Assembly (NCBI GenBank): GCA_016207225.1
Contig: JACQQB010000115.1
Location: forward strand, 1-8,358
Source: Microcaldota archaeon
GTDB taxonomy: Archaea; Micrarchaeota; Micrarchaeia; Burarchaeales; JACQQB01
Direction of reading: 5' to 3'
Length of the DNA stretch: 8,358 nucleotides
The notes below the pieces were generated by a model that did no database searches, was not told the DNA's origin, and saw nothing but the letters and a program-made list of their open reading frames with translations. Numbering within the stretch: the first letter of the stretch is position 1; every line of letters begins with the position of its first letter. The position numbers were made by a program, and so were the translations under genes. Below, piece by piece: positions 6,489-8,358 of the stretch.

Positions 6489-7462
6489 TAAGCACCTTGA
6501 TTAGATTCTTTTGAAATATAAGATATTGATGGTTTTTTAGGAGAATCTCTTATTCTTGCAGCTTTTCTCAATCTTATTAGTCTTTTACTTGGACCGCCAA
6601 TGGACCCCTTAATCAATAGATAATCATTTTTAACCAAACCGTAGGATAAGAAACCGCCTTTAACATTTATTTCAGTTGCATTTTCACCTATTTTTAGAAT
6701 TCTTTTGTTTAGTTCTGTCCTTTTATGATAGCCCATTTGACCGGCTTGCGGGACAGTATACATAACTCTTGATGGATGCCATGGACCCAATGTACCTACA
6801 TGCCTTACTTTGCCAGTGGATTTTCTTCTTTGGGTTGCTACTCCAAATCTTTTTACAGGGCCTTGCCACCCTTTGCCTTTGGTAACAGAAGTTGCGTCTA
6901 CAAATTCACCTTCCTTAAAAACATCCTTTACCTTAACTTCCTTGCCTAAAAGACCCTTACACAGATTTAATTTATCTTCTTTTGTTTTTCCACCTACTCC
7001 TAGTTCCATTATTTCTGGTTTTTTCTTTCCTATCCCGGTTTTAGAAGGAGATGCAAAAGCAAGCAAGGTTAAATCAGAAATAGGACTCAGTGAGCTTTCA
7101 ATCTTTTTTAAGCCATCATTTTTTGGCAGGCCCAAATGTTTGAGAATTTTTTCATCATTTGTGATTGCATCTGTAAAAGTTTTTTTATCAACATAACCTT
7201 TTGTGTAAGCCCTTATTGCAAACACAGTCAAAGGAGGAACTTCAAGAACTGTTACAGGAACCGAAATCTCTTGTCCCTTTGATGGAGAAGTAGAATCATC
7301 GACCATTGTTAGATGAGTCATTCCAACTTTATAGCCTGCAAAACCCAATAGAATTGGATCTGTTACGTGAGCCCAGCTACCAATCCGGGGCATTTGTGTA
7401 CTCGCCCTTTTTCGGGGCCAGAAGGCTAAAGAGCCACGTCTATGCGCACTACGCTTGGCCAT
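6488..7462 (-). CDS. rpl3: Large ribosomal subunit protein uL3
   Basis: The 324-residue product is archaeal uL3, which nucleates 50S assembly and extends to the peptidyl-transferase centre. The N-terminus HRRGSLAFWPRKRASTQMPR and the LLGFAGYKVGMTHL segment are archaeal/eukaryotic hallmarks. Further on are VTKGKGWQGPVKRFGV (about 193-208), RKSTGKVRHVGTLGPWHPSR and YTVPQAGQMGYHKRTELNKR. These form the conserved W-finger and basic loop; the Trp-His-Pro triplet is present. At 324 residues it is a little shorter than many archaeal homologues. It is the first gene of the operon: ATG 7462 follows AAAGGTC (7474-7468) after a short leader. uS10 does not precede it, as is usual in archaea. Confidence 0.97.
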   Translation of the reverse strand: MAKRSAHRRGSLAFWPRKRASTQMPRIGSWAHVTDPILLGFAGYKVGMTHLTMVDDSTSPSKGQEISVPVTVLEVPPLTVFAIRAYTKGYVDKKTFTDAITNDEKILKHLGLPKNDGLKKIESSLSPISDLTLLAFASPSKTGIGKKKPEIMELGVGGKTKEDKLNLCKGLLGKEVKVKDVFKEGEFVDATSVTKGKGWQGPVKRFGVATQRRKSTGKVRHVGTLGPWHPSRVMYTVPQAGQMGYHKRTELNKRILKIGENATEINVKGGFLSYGLVKNDYLLIKGSIGGPSKRLIRLRKAARIRDSPKKPSISYISKESNQGA

Positions 7463-7467
7463 AATAA

Positions 7468-7474
7468 GACCTTT
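7468..7474 (-). promoter_or_regulatory. Shine-Dalgarno of uL3
   Basis: The minus strand reads AAAGGTC, with AGGT 6 bases before ATG 7462. It can pair with ACCU(C)UU in the 5' arm of the leader hairpin just upstream, so access to it may be controlled by leader folding. Confidence 0.6.
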
Positions 7475-7479
7475 AAAAG

Positions 7480-7505
7480 CACTTACCTGAAAGAGGTAAA
7501 AAGTG
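7480..7505 (-). promoter_or_regulatory. 5'-leader hairpin of the ribosomal-protein operon
   Basis: In the transcript orientation the leader reads CAC-UUU-UUACCU, loop CUUUC, AGGUAA-GUG. This gives two helices of 3 and 6 base pairs separated by a three-U bulge. It begins at or within a base or two of the transcript start predicted from the TATA box, so the mRNA would start with the hairpin. The pairing is seen directly; a regulatory role is inference. Confidence 0.5.
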
Positions 7506-7526
7506 TAGAATAATTAACAAGTTTTC

Positions 7527-7542
7527 ATTTATATATCTTACG
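7527..7542 (-). promoter_or_regulatory. BRE/TATA promoter of the uL3 operon
   Basis: The minus strand reads CGTAAG followed by ATATATAAAT. CGTAAG fits the archaeal BRE (cRnAAn) for TFB and ATATATAAAT is a good TATA box for TBP. The usual 25-27 base distance places the start near 7504-7506, giving a leader of about 42-44 bases before the uL3 ATG. This is the only strong promoter-like sequence between the two flanking genes. Confidence 0.75.
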
Positions 7543-7548
7543 GTATAA

Positions 7549-7605
7549 CGGGCTTTGCACATAAACTCGGGTCTGCACATTTATTCGGAATCTTGCACAT
7601 AAAAC
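7549..7605 (-). repeat. Three tandem TTTATGTGCA-like repeats upstream of the promoter
   Basis: On the plus strand the core TGCACAT occurs at 7556-7562, 7574-7580 and 7594-7600. Each copy is followed by an A/T-rich tail, and each unit opens with CGG (7549, 7568, 7586). The spacing is 18 and 20 bases, so the copies lie on nearly the same side of the helix. They sit directly upstream of the BRE, where archaeal activators bind. A binding-site array is inferred; no regulator can be named. Confidence 0.65.
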
Positions 7606-7630
7606 AATAAGTGAAAATAATTAATTGTTA
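7600..7630 (-). terminator. Possible weak terminator of the response-regulator gene
   Basis: From the stop codon on, the transcript is U-rich and can pair AACAAU (7629-7624) with AUUGUU (7608-7603), followed by UU and A. The stem is short, AU-only apart from one G-C pair, and has a 15-base loop. Archaeal termination mostly needs U-tracts, so the U-rich stretches may be the functional part. Evidence is thin. Confidence 0.25.
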
Positions 7631-8358
7631 ATTTTCAGGATTCCCTTTTTTAGAAACTGAAATTGCAACACCGTGTGGACCGCGGGTTATGGCTAAATCC
7701 AAATTATTGCTTCCGACTAACTGCTGCAGTTGTTCATACGTGAATGAACCGAGATCTTGCTCCTTTGACTCTACTTTTTTAGTCTCAGTAAGCTCTTCTT
7801 TTTTCTCTGAGACTTTGTCTAAAGTAATCGTGCCATGCTGAAGTGAAAGCATACCTGGTTTACTGGGATTTATGATATCCTCAATGCCTAGGTCCAGATT
7901 CCTGATGTGATAATCCTGGTAGATGAAAGGTAGGACCCTATCGAATTCTGCTATTATTTCATTGATTAGATTAAGGGTTTCTTGTTTTCTACCGCCAATT
8001 ATAAATTCTCCATTTTTTATATATCCTACGAAACCGCTGCCTGATTCCCATTCATTTACTTTGTCCTGAATTATCTGGGAGACTAGTCGGATTATTGAGA
8101 CTTCTTCCCTTATACCAAATTCCTTTGAGAATTTGTCCAAGTTGCTTATCTTGAGATTGTTGATTATAATGTCCGAATCTTTTTCTTCCAACAATTGGGC
8201 TAGTTCTTCAGTAAGCCTTTTCTCATCTGGAAGGTCAGTTAAAGCATCAAACTTCTTACCTTTCTTTTTCAGGAATATGTTGACCAAGGACCTGAGTTCT
8301 TTCGGGTTGAATGGTTTTCGGATATAGTAGTCAGCACCCTTCCTAAGCCCTTCTAGCC
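7628..8358 (-). CDS. Response regulator: receiver domain fused to degenerate GGDEF-like domain (5' end beyond window)
   Basis: The frame is open to the window edge (first whole codon ends at 8356), giving 242 visible residues. The first 25 read as the end of a receiver (CheY-like) domain: LEGLRKGADYYIRKPFNPKE, with the conserved Lys-Pro at 14-15. A GGDEF-type domain follows. It opens with DALTDLPDEKRL (37-48), has GFVGYIKNGEFII at about 108-120 in place of the GGDEF hairpin, and EFDRVLPFIY (137-146) and MLSLQHGTITL near 169-179 resembling a GGDEF subgroup found on response regulators. The signature is KNGEF and the metal-binding Asp region has LKISNL, so cyclase activity is unlikely. A charged linker (about 180-202) leads to an unrecognised C-terminal segment, FTYEQLQQLVGSNNLDLAITRGPHG. 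TTG 8287 is only an internal Leu codon, not the start. The phosphoacceptor Asp lies outside the window. Confidence 0.75.
   Translation of the reverse strand, partial: LEGLRKGADYYIRKPFNPKELRSLVNIFLKKKGKKFDALTDLPDEKRLTEELAQLLEEKDSDIIINNLKISNLDKFSKEFGIREEVSIIRLVSQIIQDKVNEWESGSGFVGYIKNGEFIIGGRKQETLNLINEIIAEFDRVLPFIYQDYHIRNLDLGIEDIINPSKPGMLSLQHGTITLDKVSEKKEELTETKKVESKEQDLGSFTYEQLQQLVGSNNLDLAITRGPHGVAISVSKKGNPEN

Noticed and set aside
6810..7196. Plus-strand 128-residue frame opposite uL3.
   Set aside because: Antisense shadow with no SD or promoter; uL3 is unambiguous on the other strand.
7538..7600. A 20-codon ORF on the minus strand (MCKIPNKCADPSLCAKPVIP) running through the TGTGCA repeats, possible leader peptide.
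   Set aside because: It lies upstream of the TATA box of the operon, has no SD, and its Cys codons are a by-product of the repeats; copy spacing of 20 breaks the reading-frame phase. Most likely chance.
7549..7605. The three repeats as a short CRISPR array.
   Set aside because: Units are about 18-20 bases with only a 7-base identical core and no unique spacers of normal length; no cas gene is nearby.
8093..8287. Start of the upstream gene at TTG 8287.
   Set aside because: The frame continues upstream into a clear receiver-domain end with the KPF motif, so this TTG is an internal Leu codon.

Overview
The window comes from an AT-rich archaeal genome. It is almost entirely a single minus-strand ribosomal-protein operon, transcribed from about 7505 down past position 1. 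The archaeal assignment rests on four observations. Archaeal/eukaryotic-only ribosomal proteins (eS4 and archaeal-type uS19, uL22, uL24) sit in the conserved universal order. The translation factor aIF1 (SUI1) and the RNase P protein Rnp1 (Rpp29/POP4) lie between uL29 and uS17. uL16 is missing between uS3 and uL29. The promoter upstream is an archaeal BRE/TATA. The aIF1-Rnp1-eS4 arrangement is of euryarchaeal/DPANN type. I cannot name the lineage from sequence alone; features such as the unusual uL4 loop suggest an uncultivated group.

Layout, in transcription order (high to low coordinates): 8358-7628, the 3' part of a response regulator with a degenerate GGDEF domain; 7627-7463, an intergenic control region; then uL3, uL4, uL23, uL2, uS19, uL22, uS3, uL29, aIF1, Rnp1, uS17, uL14, uL24, eS4, uL5 and the first 28 codons of uS14, which is cut by the window edge. 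No convincing gene lies on the plus strand.

The operon is extremely compact. Gene junctions range from about 8-bp overlaps to 10-bp gaps, and at several junctions the Shine-Dalgarno sequence (GGTGA-like) incorporates the stop codon of the preceding gene, so translational coupling is likely. uS3 appears to start at TTG and uL2 at GTG, both behind strong SD motifs. The products are large- and small-subunit ribosomal proteins, an initiation factor that scans and selects start codons, and a tRNA-processing subunit, so the operon co-produces parts of the translation apparatus.

The least ordinary part is at the upstream end. The intergenic region holds three copies of a TTTATGTGCA-like repeat directly upstream of a BRE/TATA promoter. 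The predicted transcript start coincides with a hairpin that has an alternative pairing covering the uL3 SD. The flanking gene encodes a receiver domain joined to a GGDEF-like domain whose catalytic residues are all replaced. The rest of the window is orthodox.
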